Origin: Limnanthes douglasii subsp. nivea
Taxonomy: Eukaryota; Streptophyta; Magnoliopsida; Brassicales; Limnanthaceae
Length of the DNA stretch: 64,000 bases
Direction of reading: 5' to 3'
Assembly (NCBI GenBank): GCA_036936605.1
Contig: JAUPFV010000001.1
Location: forward strand, 210,597,138-210,661,137
Of this stretch, positions 12,586 to 25,019 are shown piece after piece. Both the position numbers and the translations under genes were made by a program. Position 1 is the stretch's first letter. Every line of letters begins with the position of its first letter. A model generated the notes under the pieces. The model did not search any database. It worked only from the letters and a program-made list of their open reading frames with translations, and was not told the origin of the DNA.

Positions 12586-12599
12586 GGTCTCTAATACCA
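12586..12599 (-). other. PBS-like site of the truncated gypsy element
   Basis: The minus strand reads TGGTATTAGAGACC, two differences from the tRNA-Met-i complement TGGTATCAGAGC(C). It lies two bases inside the LTR at 12602-12936. Confidence 0.6.
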
Positions 12600-12601
12600 A
12601 C

Positions 12602-12936
12602 TGATAGCGTGGGGAAGATTAGAAGAAGAAAACAGTAGATATGAAACCTTAACCCTAGGTTAGAGAATAAATGAGATCCGGAGAAATAATCTCAATATTA
12701 TATTAATCAAAGTCTAACCTCAAAAGTAGGGTTTGAGGCACCTTAAATAGGAATCTTCCAAATCCTTAATACAAAATATGGAAACAAAAATAAACGCAAT
12801 AAAATAATATCGTATTAAATCTGAATGTAATCCAATTTAATTTCCTATTTTAAATAAATCCTAAAAGTATAAAATAAAATAAAATAAAACTTAAATATTT
12901 AAATAGATTTTTGTAGTAGGTCTTCCGCCTACATCA
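12602..12936 (-). repeat. 5' LTR of a minus-strand gypsy-like element
   Basis: A 335-bp segment reading TGATGTAGGCGGAAGACC ... CCACGCTATCA on the minus strand: TG...CA ends, a PBS directly downstream, and internal coding on the same strand. I found no matching second LTR to the left, so the element is truncated or its other LTR is too decayed to see. The base next to its outer end starts ATTAC, a possible half of a target duplication. Confidence 0.6.
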
Positions 12937-12969
12937 ATTACGCTCCAATTCAAGGATAGGGGACTCCTC

Positions 12970-13275
12970 ATAAGGTTATATTTCATATATAATATCTGGA
13001 TAATTATAAAGCACATAAATTATGTTTATATTTAATTACACGTAATATGTTGTAAGTTACTAATAAAATGTTAGCGATTAGAGTTAGGATTTTCACCATT
13101 CCTTATACTAGTTACAAATGAGCTTCACATTTATCTTCTTTTATTACATGTTTGACGTAATAAATGCAGAATAATATTTTATTAGTAACTTACAACATAT
13201 TATGTGTAATTAAATATATATATATATATATATTATACTTTATTATTATCCGGATATTATGAAATATAGTCTTAT
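12970..13275. mobile_element. Foldback MITE with about 100-bp inverted arms
   Basis: Left arm 12970-13068 and right arm 13177-13275 are inverted copies. The outer ends are ATAAGGTTATATTTCAT and ATAAGACTATATTTCAT. The inner ends share TTAATTACACGTAATATG and TTGTAAGTTACTAATAAAAT with few changes. The spacer is about 108 bp and the right arm contains a TA-dinucleotide expansion. There is no coding. The superfamily cannot be told: no clear target duplication was seen at the arm ends. Confidence 0.75.
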
Positions 13276-13357
13276 CAGCATCATACATAAATTTAACTCT
13301 CAAACTTGGAATATTATAACAAAATCAAAAATTGATACAAAAGAATATAGTTTTAAA

Positions 13358-13360
<3 letters not shown>

Positions 13361-13404
<44 letters not shown>
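13361..13404. repeat. (AT)n microsatellite
   Basis: A run of about 22 AT dinucleotides. Shorter TA runs occur at about 13214-13232, 33847-33871 and 33943-33961. Confidence 0.95.
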
Positions 13405-13406
<2 letters not shown>

Positions 13407-15464
13407 AAAATAAAATAGACTAGTTTATTCAGATTCACATATTAAACCATGCTTAACTCAAAAGATAACATCATAAGATATACATAAGGTTTTATATTAA
13501 ACAGACTTCACTTAATAAAAAAATACTAACTTTTCAAGTAAATATTTAGTTTAGTCAAGTGAATGACTTTTTTCAAGATATTCATAATAGTGATGGTACA
13601 CTTTAGAGTGAAGCTTTATTAAATGGGTATTAAGTTCATGTATTTCTGAATGGTAACATTGAGAACAAACTGATAGATAGTACAACTCAAGATATATACC
13701 TCAACCGCTTACTTGCTTTTAGCTTTCTTGTGTTCAAGATATTTTTTGTGTAAAACTTTTTCTCCTCTATGTCCGTATGTACATGCTTTTTTATTTTTAT
13801 TTTATTTGTCTTCATTTTTCTCCTATCTTACTTGCCTTTAGCATTGGTTGAGTTTAGGTTTTTAGTTTACTCAAAACTGTGGTATTACTTGTTTGCTGGT
13901 GTATCGTTACTGCTCGGTTAAACATCTTCATAAATGTATATGGGCCTCGATCATCAATACCTTAATCCTTAGGTGTGTTACTTATACTCGAGTGAGGTTT
14001 GTGTTGGTAGGAATAAGTCTGATTAACCGAGAGAGAACTTTGAGCTTCGATTTAGTCGTAAAATAAAAATATTTTTATAAACCATTTTGTATGAGATCTT
14101 GCTTTATTGAACTTATTTTGGTGATATTAACCCAAACATTAGCTTAAAGTATAAGGGTATGGGTTGATGTATAATATATGTCCTTATCATATATAATATT
14201 ATCATTCTTTATCCAACTTAAGTATATTTTTTATCTTGTTTGGGAGATATTCATAGGTTGTATATTTTGCATTACCATTAACAACATCATAATTAGGCAT
14301 ATAGTTCGTTGTCAATTCATTTCTCAAAATAATAGCATCTCGAAAAAACAAATATTACAAGATACTTTCTAAAACGGACATTATTAAAACATAACAATAA
14401 TGTAATTTGGGTATTATAATAAATATTTTGAGTAGTTAAAATACTACTACAATTCACTCTTAATAGCATAATAAATACATGAACTAAATACAACATCAAA
14501 CACTAACACGTTAGTAAGTTCATTTGTAAGCTTCCGATAATACATCAAATGTAAGATCTCATAATTAGATAATCCTTAATTTTGTTTTGTATTATTGATC
14601 ATTTAACTTCTACAACATCAAAGCCAAACAATTTTGGATGGCTATCTCCAATCGTATAAAATGTCAAAATTTTAGTATATTTATTTAATCTCCAGTTCAA
14701 TCAATATAGCTCAGAGTTTTTCTCTCTTACATGAAATATTTAAAGACTTCAGTACGATCTACTTTTAACCTATTATACATTTTGCACACCACGTTATAAA
14801 AAATATAGGATATTCTACCATCATTAGAGATGATATTTCTTTCTTTATTTTAAACACATCTTTCATTAAGTATATATTGTTTATTAGTCTACATTCTAAA
14901 TTTATTCCTAAGTGAGTACGTAGTTAGTATATGTAAGCTTAAATATAAATAAAATATAATTTACGCAAACTAATTTTTTCTTACCGCGTGTAAAATAATA
15001 TCATTTACGCAAACCAATTTTTGCTCAAAATGTGGTTGATAATTTAATTTACACAAACTTATAGTTACTAAAAATATATTATTGTCATGGCAAAACAAAA
15101 ATATACCTACATCAGATAACATAAATATAAATTTGATTAAATATTTATAAATGTTTAAATAAATACATTTTATCCTCATACAGTCTGATTTATTATAAAT
15201 GCAAAACAAATATTTAGTTACAAATTTTTAATTGTAACCACAAATTAAGAATTCATCATGTATATTATTATTTTTTGTGATGCCACGAAACTGTACACAA
15301 CTATTTATATTGTTTATTTTAGATATGCTCTAAATAAATAAATTGTATTTGGTTGATAGTATAGTTAAAAAAATATTAACTGTAATCTTTTATTTGAATT
15401 GATTATTTAGGTTAAATCACGTAACTTTTTTCAAAATTAACAATTTGAATTCCAAAAACTATTA

Positions 15465-15680
15465 TTCTTATTATATATTTATCTTGTCTAGTTCTGAAAC
15501 GAGTCATTGTTCTTACCACCTTCTAGTTTTTATCAAATATATTGAATGAAATGCATATCAAATATATTTTTTCATAGTTCCAAAACAAGTCATTATTCTA
15601 ATCATGGTTCAAACGATATTTTTCTTATTATTTATTTATTTTGTCGTAGTTCTTGAACGAGTCATTGTTCATAACAAACA
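15465..15680. repeat. Short dispersed direct repeat (GAACGAGTCATTGTTC type)
   Basis: A motif of about 50 bp occurs near 15465-15515 (CTGAAACGAGTCATTGTTC), partly near 15575-15605 (CCAAAACAAGTCATTATTC), and near 15620-15680 (CTTGAACGAGTCATTGTTC). Copies one and three are each preceded by TCTTATTAT and TTTATTTTGTC-like sequence. Origin unknown. Confidence 0.5.
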
Positions 15681-16287
15681 GTTATTTGTCTAGCTCATTT
15701 GCAATTTTGTAATATTATATAAAATGTTATTTAAGATATTAAACCTTATAGATAACCAAAAACCAAAGTTATGTTAAGAAATTAACTTATTTTTCTCAAA
15801 CAAAGCTATAATATTTGAGAGTTTAAAATTAGGAGATATTAAACTAAATTGATTTGAGTCGATATAATTGTTTTAGGTTTGAATAACCACTCACAACCAA
15901 ATAAAATAGACATAATAGTTGGTTCATATTGGTTATAATATTCTCGTATTTAAAAAATAATAGAACATATTTAGCTCGTTGATTTATTTATGTTGTTCAC
16001 ATGATAAATCTTGTTTGTTATGTCACCGTAAAGTTTTACATACAAATTTCATACGTAAACAGCGATACTTGGTTAACTATTAAATAACTATTTTTTATAT
16101 TTTTATAATTTAGAGTTCAACTTAACTTTGGTTATGGATTAAGAACCCATATTCAATTTCACAAACTCTTCAAAATTGTTTGTATTTACGATCATCTTTT
16201 TTAGCATTATTATTAATGTTTTTGCTAATATTTCATTTGCATAACATGTATACTTGGTTCGAAAAAATATTTTTGATTGTTTGTATC

Positions 16288-16303
16288 AAATCTGATTATC
16301 GTA
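16288..16303. repeat. LINE target site duplication (left)
   Basis: AAATCTGATTATCGTA, repeated exactly at 22679-22694 after the poly(A) tail. The first three A bases are ambiguous with the tail, so at least 13 bp are diagnostic. Confidence 0.9.
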
Positions 16304-16430
16304 GGCGGTTTTTCAAAGTTTCAGATAAAATTATAGTTTGAAAAACTTGAAGATGCTTGAGCTCCAAGAAACAAGATTCTCTTCTATCTTCTTGATCTTC
16401 ATCTCCTGATGAAGTAGCCTCTTTATTGCT

Positions 16431-18002
16431 ATGGATCAATATCCATCTGTGCAGGAGGTTTTTAGTTCTTCTGCTACTAAGGATTTGGAGAAAAATGTTG
16501 AAACAAGCAATCCATGGAGGAAGAAATCGTTTGTTGAGGCAGTAACTACTGACTCAAAGGGTTTGGTTGATTCTTTCAACCCTGAGGAAGTTAGATATAG
16601 GAATGATCATGTCCATTTGCAGTATGAGGATAGCTTCTTGGATCACCTGAAATCTAAGTCAAAACATACCATTGTGGGTAAGTGTTCGACAGGCTTGCCT
16701 AAAAGGAAACAGTTGCTCGAATTTTTGGACAAGTTCCATTTTGTTCAAAGTTACAGCTATACGATTAAGGACTCTAGACATATCTTTATAAAGTTTGATT
16801 CGTACAATGATATGGCAAATCTGTGGAAAAGAAATGTGTGGATGATTGGTTCCACAATGATGAGGCTTTTGAAGTGGGAAGAGGGTTTTAATGTTAAATA
16901 TGAAAGTCCTGTTACTCCTATATGGATCAAGATGGAGAATCTGCCTGAGCATTTGTTTAATGAGAAAATTGTCTCTGGTGTGGCTTCTTCTTTAGGAAGG
17001 CTAATGCAGATTAATGTTCCATCCAAGAATAGGGCCTTTTATAATCACTGTTTGGCCAGGATTGAGTTGGATTTAACTAGCAAGATTTTTTATGATGTTT
17101 AGGTTGGATTCGGTAGCAATCAGGGATGCTGGGTGCGCATTTCATATTTAAACCTTCCAGAATATTGTAAGTCTTGTTTTCATATTGGCCATGGAGTTGA
17201 TAAATGTAAAAAGCACAAAAGCCTTGAAGAATCCAAGAAGTCTGTAATGGTTGATAGTCAGCAGTTGGTCAATGAAAAGGTTGAAGATTTATCTAAGAAA
17301 GTGGTTATAAATGCTGAGTCTGTTGAACCTGATGCTGAGAAGTTGGAGAGTTTAAAAACTGTTGAAGGGTCGGGCAGTGAAGTTATTGTTTCTAGAATTA
17401 ATATGGAATGTGCTATTCAAACGATGGAGTTTGGTTATAATGTCTTGGAAAGTGTTAAAGCTAAAGATAAAAAGAATCTTTCTCCCAAGAACTCTAATCT
17501 TGGGAGTCTGCCATCTTCTCCTTTTTGGGGTTGTGTGGAGGATAATAATGTTGGTTCTCCCAAGAACCAGCTTGTTCAGTCAGAAGATAACAGAAAAGTT
17601 GTTAAAGATGTGGGAGAAACTCAAGAAGGTGGGTCTGGTTCTCATGATGTGGAGGATAATAATAACAAGAATGAAGAAATGATTGGTGCTCTTCAAACTC
17701 TGGGGAATACTAATAATCAGGACTATGAAAATCTAGCTTCTGAGTTTTCTTCTCCTAAAGTTGGTGGTGAGACTCCTCAAGTTTCATCAAGAAGTCAGTT
17801 GCAAGTCTCTAGGAGTGTTCCACTTGTAAAGAGAATTACTAGAAGTAGGATTCACAGGAAAGACTCATCAGAGGAGGAGGAGGATTTTACAACTATATTT
17901 GACAGGCAGCTTAAGCAAGCTATGAAGAAGAAACTGGCCAGGAGTTCTCATCAATTGTCTATAACAACACGTAACTCTAAACGTTCTCTTAACTATGATT
18001 AA
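16431..18002 (+). pseudogene. LINE ORF1 protein (DUF4283 and zinc knuckle), one stop
   Basis: ORF1 encodes the RNA-binding gag-like protein of plant L1 elements. Residues about 60-220 form the DUF4283-type domain (HTIVGKCSTGLPKR, LWKRNVWMIGSTMM, WIKMENLPEHLFNEK). After a single in-frame TAG at 17100-17102 the same frame continues with a CCHC-type knuckle, CKSCFHIGHGVDKCK, at about 17163-17207. A long acidic and Ser-rich tail follows, ending SLNYD. Without the stop it would be 523 residues. The start is the first ATG after the leader. The stop may be a recent point mutation, since no frame change accompanies it. Confidence 0.88.
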
Positions 18003-21000
18003 TATTCTTAATTGGAATATTCGTGGTATTAGAAATAAATCTTCTTTCAGGAGACTTAAGCATCTTATTAAAGTTAATAGGGTTGATTTAGTTGTGATTC
18101 AAGAGCCTTTAATAAGTAAAGATAATCTGGTTAATTGTGCTTCTAAAATTGGTTTTAGTAATTGTGCTTCTAACATTTCAAATAAAATTTGGATTTTCTG
18201 GAATGATAGTATATTTGTTAACATATTGCTTGATCATATTCAATGTTTGCATGTTGAGGCTGCTTTAAGTTCTTTAGATAATAGCTTTCTTCTCACTTTT
18301 GTTTATACAAAATGTCAGCGTTTAAATAGAGTTGATTTGTGGAATGCTTTACGTACCATTTCTTGTGATACTAAAGCGTGGCTTGTGTGTGGAGACTTTA
18401 ATTCTATTAGTTCAATTGACGATCAGATTGGTTGCTCTACATTTTGTCAAAGCAGTGCAGATGATTTCAATAATATGTTAAGGGATTGCTACCTTATGGA
18501 TGCTGGTTATGCTGGATCGAGGTTCACTTGGTCTAACAAGACTAAGTGGAGACGACTGGATTTGGTGTTTATTAACAACTCTTGGAATGATGTCTTTAAT
18601 GACACCAATGTTATTCATAAGCCTAGAACTGGTTCTGATCACATGGCTATTGTTCTTCTTTGAATTATAGTTTTAGAAAGAGTTTTAGATTTCAAAACAT
18701 GTGGCTTCTTGATGAAGGGTTTTTGTCTATTGTGTCTAATAGTTGGAGGCAGGATATTGAGAGTGATCCTTTGAGCAAGTTTTTGCTTAAGCTTAAAAGG
18801 CTTAAAGCTGTTCTTGTTGATTGGAATAAGCAGCATTTTGGAAACATTTTCAGTAAGATTCAGGCTTTGGAGGATGAGGCTCTCAGGGTGGACATCTTGC
18901 ATCAGAATCTTAATTCTATTCAATCGAGGGATGAGTTGAACAAAGTTAATGCGTTGCTGATGAATGGTTATAAGATGGAGGAGGATTATTGGTTGCAGAA
19001 GTGTAATGTGGAGTGGATCAGGGATGGTGATAGAAATACTAAGCTGTTTCACAGCTATGTTTCTAAGAAAAGGAAGAGGAGTGCTATTAATGGAATCAAG
19101 GAGAATAATGTTTGGATTACTGATAAGGAATCTATTGGTCATTCAGCTGTTGAATTCTTTACCTCTGCTCTTGCTTGCAGCCCTTACAAGGATGATCAAG
19201 ATGAGTTGGAGAAGCTCAATAATACCCTTTTTGATGTCATTCCTTGTGTCATTACTACTGAGGATAATAAGAGCTTGCTCACTCTGCCTAGTGAGGAGGA
19301 AGTTTACAATACAATTAATAATTTAAAGGCCTCTAGCATGGCAGGTATGGATGGGTTTAATTTGGTTTTCTATAAGAAATGTTGGAGCATCATTAAAATT
19401 GATCTGTTATCTGTTCTCCAGCATTTCATTAGAGGTTATCATATCCCTAGAGGCATTCTTGCTACTGGCATATGTCTCATTCCTAAGACTAGGAACCCCT
19501 CTAGTTGGAGTGATTACCGGCCTATAAGTCTTTGCACTCTTTTCAACCGTATTATGGCTAAGATTCTGAATGATAGATTGGTTATGCTTCTCCCTAAAAT
19601 AATCTCTAGTTCCCAAGGTGGGTTTGTTCCTGGCAGCTCTATTCACTCAAATATTTTAACTGCTAAGGAGCTCCTTTATGACTTGAATAGGAAAGTTAAG
19701 CATAAGAACATTGTTATTCAGTTGGATATGTGTAAAGCTTTTGATAAGCTTAGCCATTCTTTCCTTTTTAAATTTTTAACTTGTTTTGGTTTCTCTAATA
19801 GATTTGTGAGGTTAATTAGCAGCATGATTACTAATGTTTTTGTCTCTATTTTGGTGAATGGAGCCTCCTATGGTTTCTTTAAGACAGCAAAGGGGCTTAG
19901 GCAGGGTGATCCCCTTTCGCCTAGCTTGTTCATTATAGCTGAAGAGGTATTGTTGAGGGGTGTCTCTTTACTCTTCAAGAATAATAAAAGTTTGAGGTAT
20001 AAATGTCGCAGCAGGCTTTGTGTTAGTAACCTGGCTTTTGCTGATGACATTCTATTGTTTACTAACTGTAAGGATGCCTCTTTAGCATCACTTAATGCTT
20101 TCTTGCAGGAGTATCAAGAGGTCTCTGGTCAGGTGATTAATAAAAGTAAGACTAATGTGCTCATTGCTAGTGGTATGAATGATGATAGTATTAGATCAAT
20201 CTCTAATGTTACTGGCTTTAACTATTCTATTCTTCCTACGGATTATCTTGGCATTACTATTAGCACAAACAACAAAGCTGTCATTTATACTAACCTTCTT
20301 AAAAAGATTAAAAGCAGAATTGTGGATTGGGAGTCTAAGCACCTTTCCTTTTCTGGTAGAATTACCCTTATTAACGTTGTTCTCATGAATATAGTTTTAT
20401 ATTGGATGCATAGTAATGTTATCCCTAGCTTTGTTATTAATAAAATTGAAAAAGCTTCCAATGCTTTTCGTTTGGGGTTCTACTGGAGTTGAGCATAAGA
20501 TTCATTGGTGTACCTGGAAATCTGTTTGTAAAACTTATAAGGAGGGGGGTCTTAATATTAGAGACTTAGATGATGTTCAAATGACTACTTCTTGTAAGCT
20601 TTGGTTTCAGTTCAGGGACAATAAATTGCTTTGGGCCAATCTATTTCATGACATTTATTGCAAGAATAAGCATCATTTACAGTTGAGTAGTAGCATCAAA
20701 GGCTCTATGATTTGGAATAGGCTCAAGAGGATTCAGTCTACTGCTGAGCAGTTTGTTAGTTGGTCATTAGGTGAAGGCAATATGGACTTTTGGCTGGACA
20801 GATGGTCAGGTTCTGATCCTCTTCTTTATCTTGATAATTCTATTGATAATAGTTGGTTTCATCAGGAGAAGGTTAATGTTTATTGGTCTAATAATCAGTG
20901 GGATTTGGGTTCCATTGTCAATCTCATTAGTAATGAAGATAATGTTCGTATTAAAAATTGTATTATTAATCACTACAGCAAAGATAAGATTTTGTGGTCT

Positions 21001-22122
21001 TAATCTCTACTGGTTTATTTAGTTTCAAGCATACATGGGACTTTATTAGGTCTCATTTCAATGAGTCTAGTTTGTTTCACAAAATATGGAATGATCTTAC
21101 TCCTAAAAAGCATTCTTTCATTCATTGGAAGCTTGTTAAAAATTACATGTCTACTGACTCGATTCTTATGAAAAGACACATACATGCATATTGCATCGAA
21201 ATGTCAGTTTTGTTTTAATTGTGAATCTACTCAGCATGTTTTTATTTCTTGTGACATTGCTTGGTCTGTTTGGTTACATTTTGCTGAGCTCTTTAGCATT
21301 GTGATTTATAGATATATGACTCCTGTCCATATGTCTAGAACTTGGTTTAGCAACTCTAATAAGAAGAATCATATTAGGAATGTTATCCCTTCTATTATTT
21401 ACAGTTCCATTTGGAAGTACATAAATCAATGCAAGTTTAAAAACATGTTTGTTTCTTCGAATTTTATCATTAAGGATGTTCACAGAATCATTTATTACAT
21501 GTATGCTGCTGAAATGTTCAAGTTGAAGCATTGGTCTAATGATAGTTCTGTTGCTAAAAGGCTGGGTTACTTAAACTTGTGTTTTAACTCCTCTTCTAGA
21601 CCTATTGTTCTACAGTGGGTTCCTCCTTCTGTGGGTAGGTATAAGCTCAACACTGATGCTTCTGTGGTTTTTAATGGGGAAGCTAGTGCTGGTTACATTA
21701 TCAGAGACTCTGAAGGTAATCTTATTCATGGTGGAGGAAATGTCTATGGTAAATTGTCTTCTATTATGGCTGAAGCTAGGGCTTTGATGGATGGTTTGGC
21801 TACTTGTCACTCAAAGGGTTTCTTTTCTGTTGATGTTGAATCAGATTCTTCTTTGCTAGTTAACTTTATTGAGAATGATAATATGGGTGCTCTTCATTGG
21901 GCTCTTTTCCCTGTCATTAACTGTTGTAGAACATTGCTGACTTCTAATATGAACATTAAGCATGTCTTTAGGAACCAAAATCGTGCAGCCGACTGGTTGG
22001 CGCGATGGACTCTTAAATGCAAACTCAAAATTGAGTATGTGTTTGATAATGCTCCTACTGCCTTAAAATCTATTCTAGTTCTTGAAAGTCTTGGTGTACC
22101 TTATATTAATACTCCGGATTGA
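17995..22122 (+). pseudogene. LINE ORF2: AP endonuclease, RT, zf-RVT, RNase H (frameshifted)
   Basis: The first part (17995-18663) is an AP-type endonuclease: NWNIRGIRNK at the N-terminus, VIQEP, CGDFNSISS, and the C-terminal GSDHMAI. The frame is lost at about 18658 and resumes at 18660-20492 with the RT: GMDGFNLVFYKKCW, LIPKTRNPSSWSDYRPISLC, GLRQGDPLSPSLF and the catalytic FADD. Another shift near 20480 leads into 20416-21003 (LGEGNMDFWLDRWSG), then 20994-21218 (zf-RVT) and 21184-22122 with an RNase H domain (KLNTDAS, AEARALMDGL, VESDS, HVFRNQNRAADWLA). ORF2p nicks target DNA and reverse-transcribes its own RNA; this copy cannot make it. Confidence 0.92.
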
Positions 22123-22678
22123 GATCTTGTTGTTTTGATGGTCTTATTGCTGCTGAGTTCGTGTTCGATATGGTTTGAGTTGATGCTCGAATTGAATGAT
22201 GCTCTGAAGCCTGTTGGTGCTGTGTTAGCTTACTGGTGATTGTTGTTCATCAGTTGGTGATTGCTTTGTGCATTGAAGCTTTTGTAGCTGGTCATGTTGC
22301 TGTTTGTCAGTTGCTGTGCTAATGTTCCAATGGAGCTCTGAAGCCTGTGTCTGCTAGTTAGCTGATCTCTTGATGCTGAGGCGTCGGCTTTGGTGTTGAA
22401 GTTCTTAAAGATGGTGGTTGATTTTGAGATCTCTTGCTAGCTTCTTTGGCTGGATTTGTTGGTCTAGATAGTCTGGGTCTCTTGTTTCTCTTCGAATGTT
22501 GGCTCAAGTAGTGTTTGGTTATTAGGGAGGCAGCATGTGTTGCTATCTTCTTAGGGTTTGGTTCTTTTAAACCATTGTTAGGGTTTAGCTGTTGTATTTG
22601 GTTTTGGAGGGTTTTCTTCCCGCCCTTGTAACTCTTAAATTTTCAAATTATCAAATATAAGTCTTTTACTTTAAAAAA
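22123..22678 (+). other. LINE 3' UTR and poly(A) tail
   Basis: GT-rich 3' UTR ending in a run of about 9 A bases just before the right target duplication. It contains repeated TGCTG and GTTGGTG words but no ORF. Confidence 0.8.
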
Positions 22679-22694
22679 AAATCTGATTATCGTA
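22679..22694. repeat. LINE target site duplication (right)
   Basis: Exact copy of 16288-16303, directly after the A tail. Confidence 0.9.
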
Positions 22695-25019
22695 CTATTA
22701 AAGAAAAGTTGATAAGGTGCATTAAATTTATTTCATCGTTACATTTAGATAAATCAAAATCTATGCGTAGTTCTCCATTTTTTCAAAACCCATCAATATA
22801 AAAATAACATAAAATTTTAGATTAATTGATGTGACAACAAAAAATTTGAATTATTTTATAATTTTTTGTCTTATATGTACTCTTTATAATATAAATCTAT
22901 GATAAAATGCAAAAAATCTTAATTTTGTTGGAGGTACAAAAACAAATTATATAATTTGGATCCATCGGACATCATGTCTATTCAAATGTAGTTGTTCTTT
23001 TTCTTTGATAGCAAATATTACATGTGAATATGGTCGATATTTTCAAGAGATTGATGTTTTTTCAAAATGTTATATGTGGCTTGTGTTAGAATTTCGATTG
23101 TTTTTTTTCAAATCTATAAAGGTATTATGAGGATGTGTTTTTTTATAAAGATGAATTTTGAACCAAATCAATTTTTTATGATTTTAGTTTTACGTTTTAT
23201 GAATTATTTTCAAAATAAATAATTGAAACTTAATATTGTTATTCATGTGAAAAAATTATTATTTATAAATAAATTACTATTTATAAATAAATTACTATTT
23301 ATAAATAAATTATTATTCGGGATATCATTTGGTTTTGGATCGACTTTAGATATAAATTTAATAATGAACAAGTAGCATGTGTAATATTATCCCAACAATG
23401 TCTTTATGTGTAGATGAGCCTGATATGCTATAAACTCACTAGTTTTGTTATAAAAATACGTATAATATCTCTTAAGAATGGTGAACGGTCATTCATTTAT
23501 TCTTAGATCTGTAACTTTATCTTTCTATAATATTATTTTTTATTATAAGTGGAATCCCGACAAGGCCGAGCTTCTTCCTAACTAGGTCGACCCGGATAAA
23601 CTAGTATTCCGACAAAGTTGAACATCATTAGTGGCATCGTCATATGGAAAGAGGCTGGTACCCAAATAGTGGTTTATCAAAACCATCAACGGAAGTTGTG
23701 AGTTACTCATACATTCGATTAGAATTATGGAACAACTCGTCGAGGCTGAAGCTCCAGTAGGGACCAAAGTGCATCAAAGTGATGGAACTTCTTGATCTGA
23801 CCTCCTTACATGCATAACTTGAAGAAGCACACTGTGATCATATTTCCGAGATAGTCATCCTTCATGATTTAGTCGAATATATGGATCCAAGACCTCTAAG
23901 ACTAAGCTTTGATATTAGGTGGGTCAGGTTACCAAAATATTTACAGAGGCTCAAAACAGATTTTTATAGTCACTCTAAAGGTTTCAAACTAATTGAACTT
24001 GAGATGTTTATAGATAAGGGTTATGGGTCTGGCATAGGTGATGATTTTCTTCTTTAAACGAGAAGTCTATTGATTTTAACTGGAAATCGGAGTCTACCAA
24101 AATAAGATATCATTGACGCCTCTCATCCTAACATCACAATCAGTCTAGGGTTCAGCACCATTAGGAAATTGCTTAAACCTATATATCTTAGGCAGAGCAA
24201 TCTGAGCCCAAGCACTAGAAGATCTACCCCAAGTTCGACCACCGGAGGTAGCTCAATAACATCATTTGCAACCGTTTTCTCAACTAATACAACTTCCTCA
24301 CCCGATGTTAAACCATGTCTGTGAATGATCTTGGGAGTTGGGCAGTTTTAGCCACACCTCAATGGTCAGCATCTTTACTTCTTAAATATTTACTTTCCAA
24401 ATCCTAATCAAATCTCTCTTGAGATCTTCCAAAGTTCCAACATGAATGGTGGAATGACAACGAGGGCCTTTCCCACCTTCAATTATATAACACATCAGCA
24501 GGGGACTTACCTCATAAGTTTGATCTGTATAAGATGGACAAGTATGAAGCTCCATAGAATCTTCAGCATTACATTAAGTAATGGGGTTCAAACCCTTCAT
24601 TAAACATTCCAAAAGTATTTCATATTTATATAGGAGAAGAAATAGTTAGTTAGAAAGAAAATATAGTTTTTTAAATATAAAAAGTAATTAAAGTTGTAAA
24701 ATTAGGATAAATAAGATATACCTCACTCTTTGGGTAGTTCTCTTGTATTTATAGTAAATATCAAGTAGATAAGTATAAAACACTAATATACCCTTATTTG
24801 TAGGTATATAAGTATAAATGACTATACCATCATTTGTAGGTATATTGACTGCTAATAAAAAATAAAACGTCTTTATATTTTAATTACATTGATTCTCTTA
24901 TATTTCTACCACTATCCGAATATTATATTTTTATCGCGACTCACCGCTAGTCCTTGAGTTGGAATAGAAATGAAACATAAGGACTACAACTCGCTAAGTA
25001 TATTTGGATAGTTTAACCT
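22695..25019. other. Intergenic DNA with possible gypsy gag traces
   Basis: No intact gene. Around 24490-24600 the plus strand reads DLPHKFDLYKMDKYEAP, resembling the gag segment PKRFDSTKMEKYDGS of the Tat-like elements further right. The richer-GC stretch 23540-24600 may therefore be an old Tat gag, but only this short motif supports it. The remainder is AT-rich and unassigned. Confidence 0.35.
23256..23315. repeat. Minisatellite, about 18-bp unit, three copies
   Basis: The unit ATTTATAAATAAATTACT is repeated about three times head to tail. Confidence 0.85.

Larger units (their letters stand above)
13276..16287. other. AT-rich intergenic DNA, no gene seen
   Basis: Three kilobases of AT-rich sequence with no ORF that I recognise, apart from the simple repeat at 13361-13404 and the dispersed motif at 15465-15680. 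Confidence 0.6.
16304..22678 (+). mobile_element. Full-length L1-type LINE with target duplication
   Basis: A non-LTR retrotransposon of about 6.4 kb. It has a 127-bp 5' leader, ORF1 (16431-18002) with a DUF4283-type domain and a zinc knuckle, ORF2 (17995-22122) with AP endonuclease, RT, zf-RVT and RNase H, a 556-bp 3' UTR and a short poly(A) tail, all between 16-bp direct repeats. All domains are present, but ORF1 has one in-frame TAG and ORF2 at least three frameshifts and a stop, so this copy is dead. ORF1 and ORF2 overlap by 8 bp. Confidence 0.93.
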
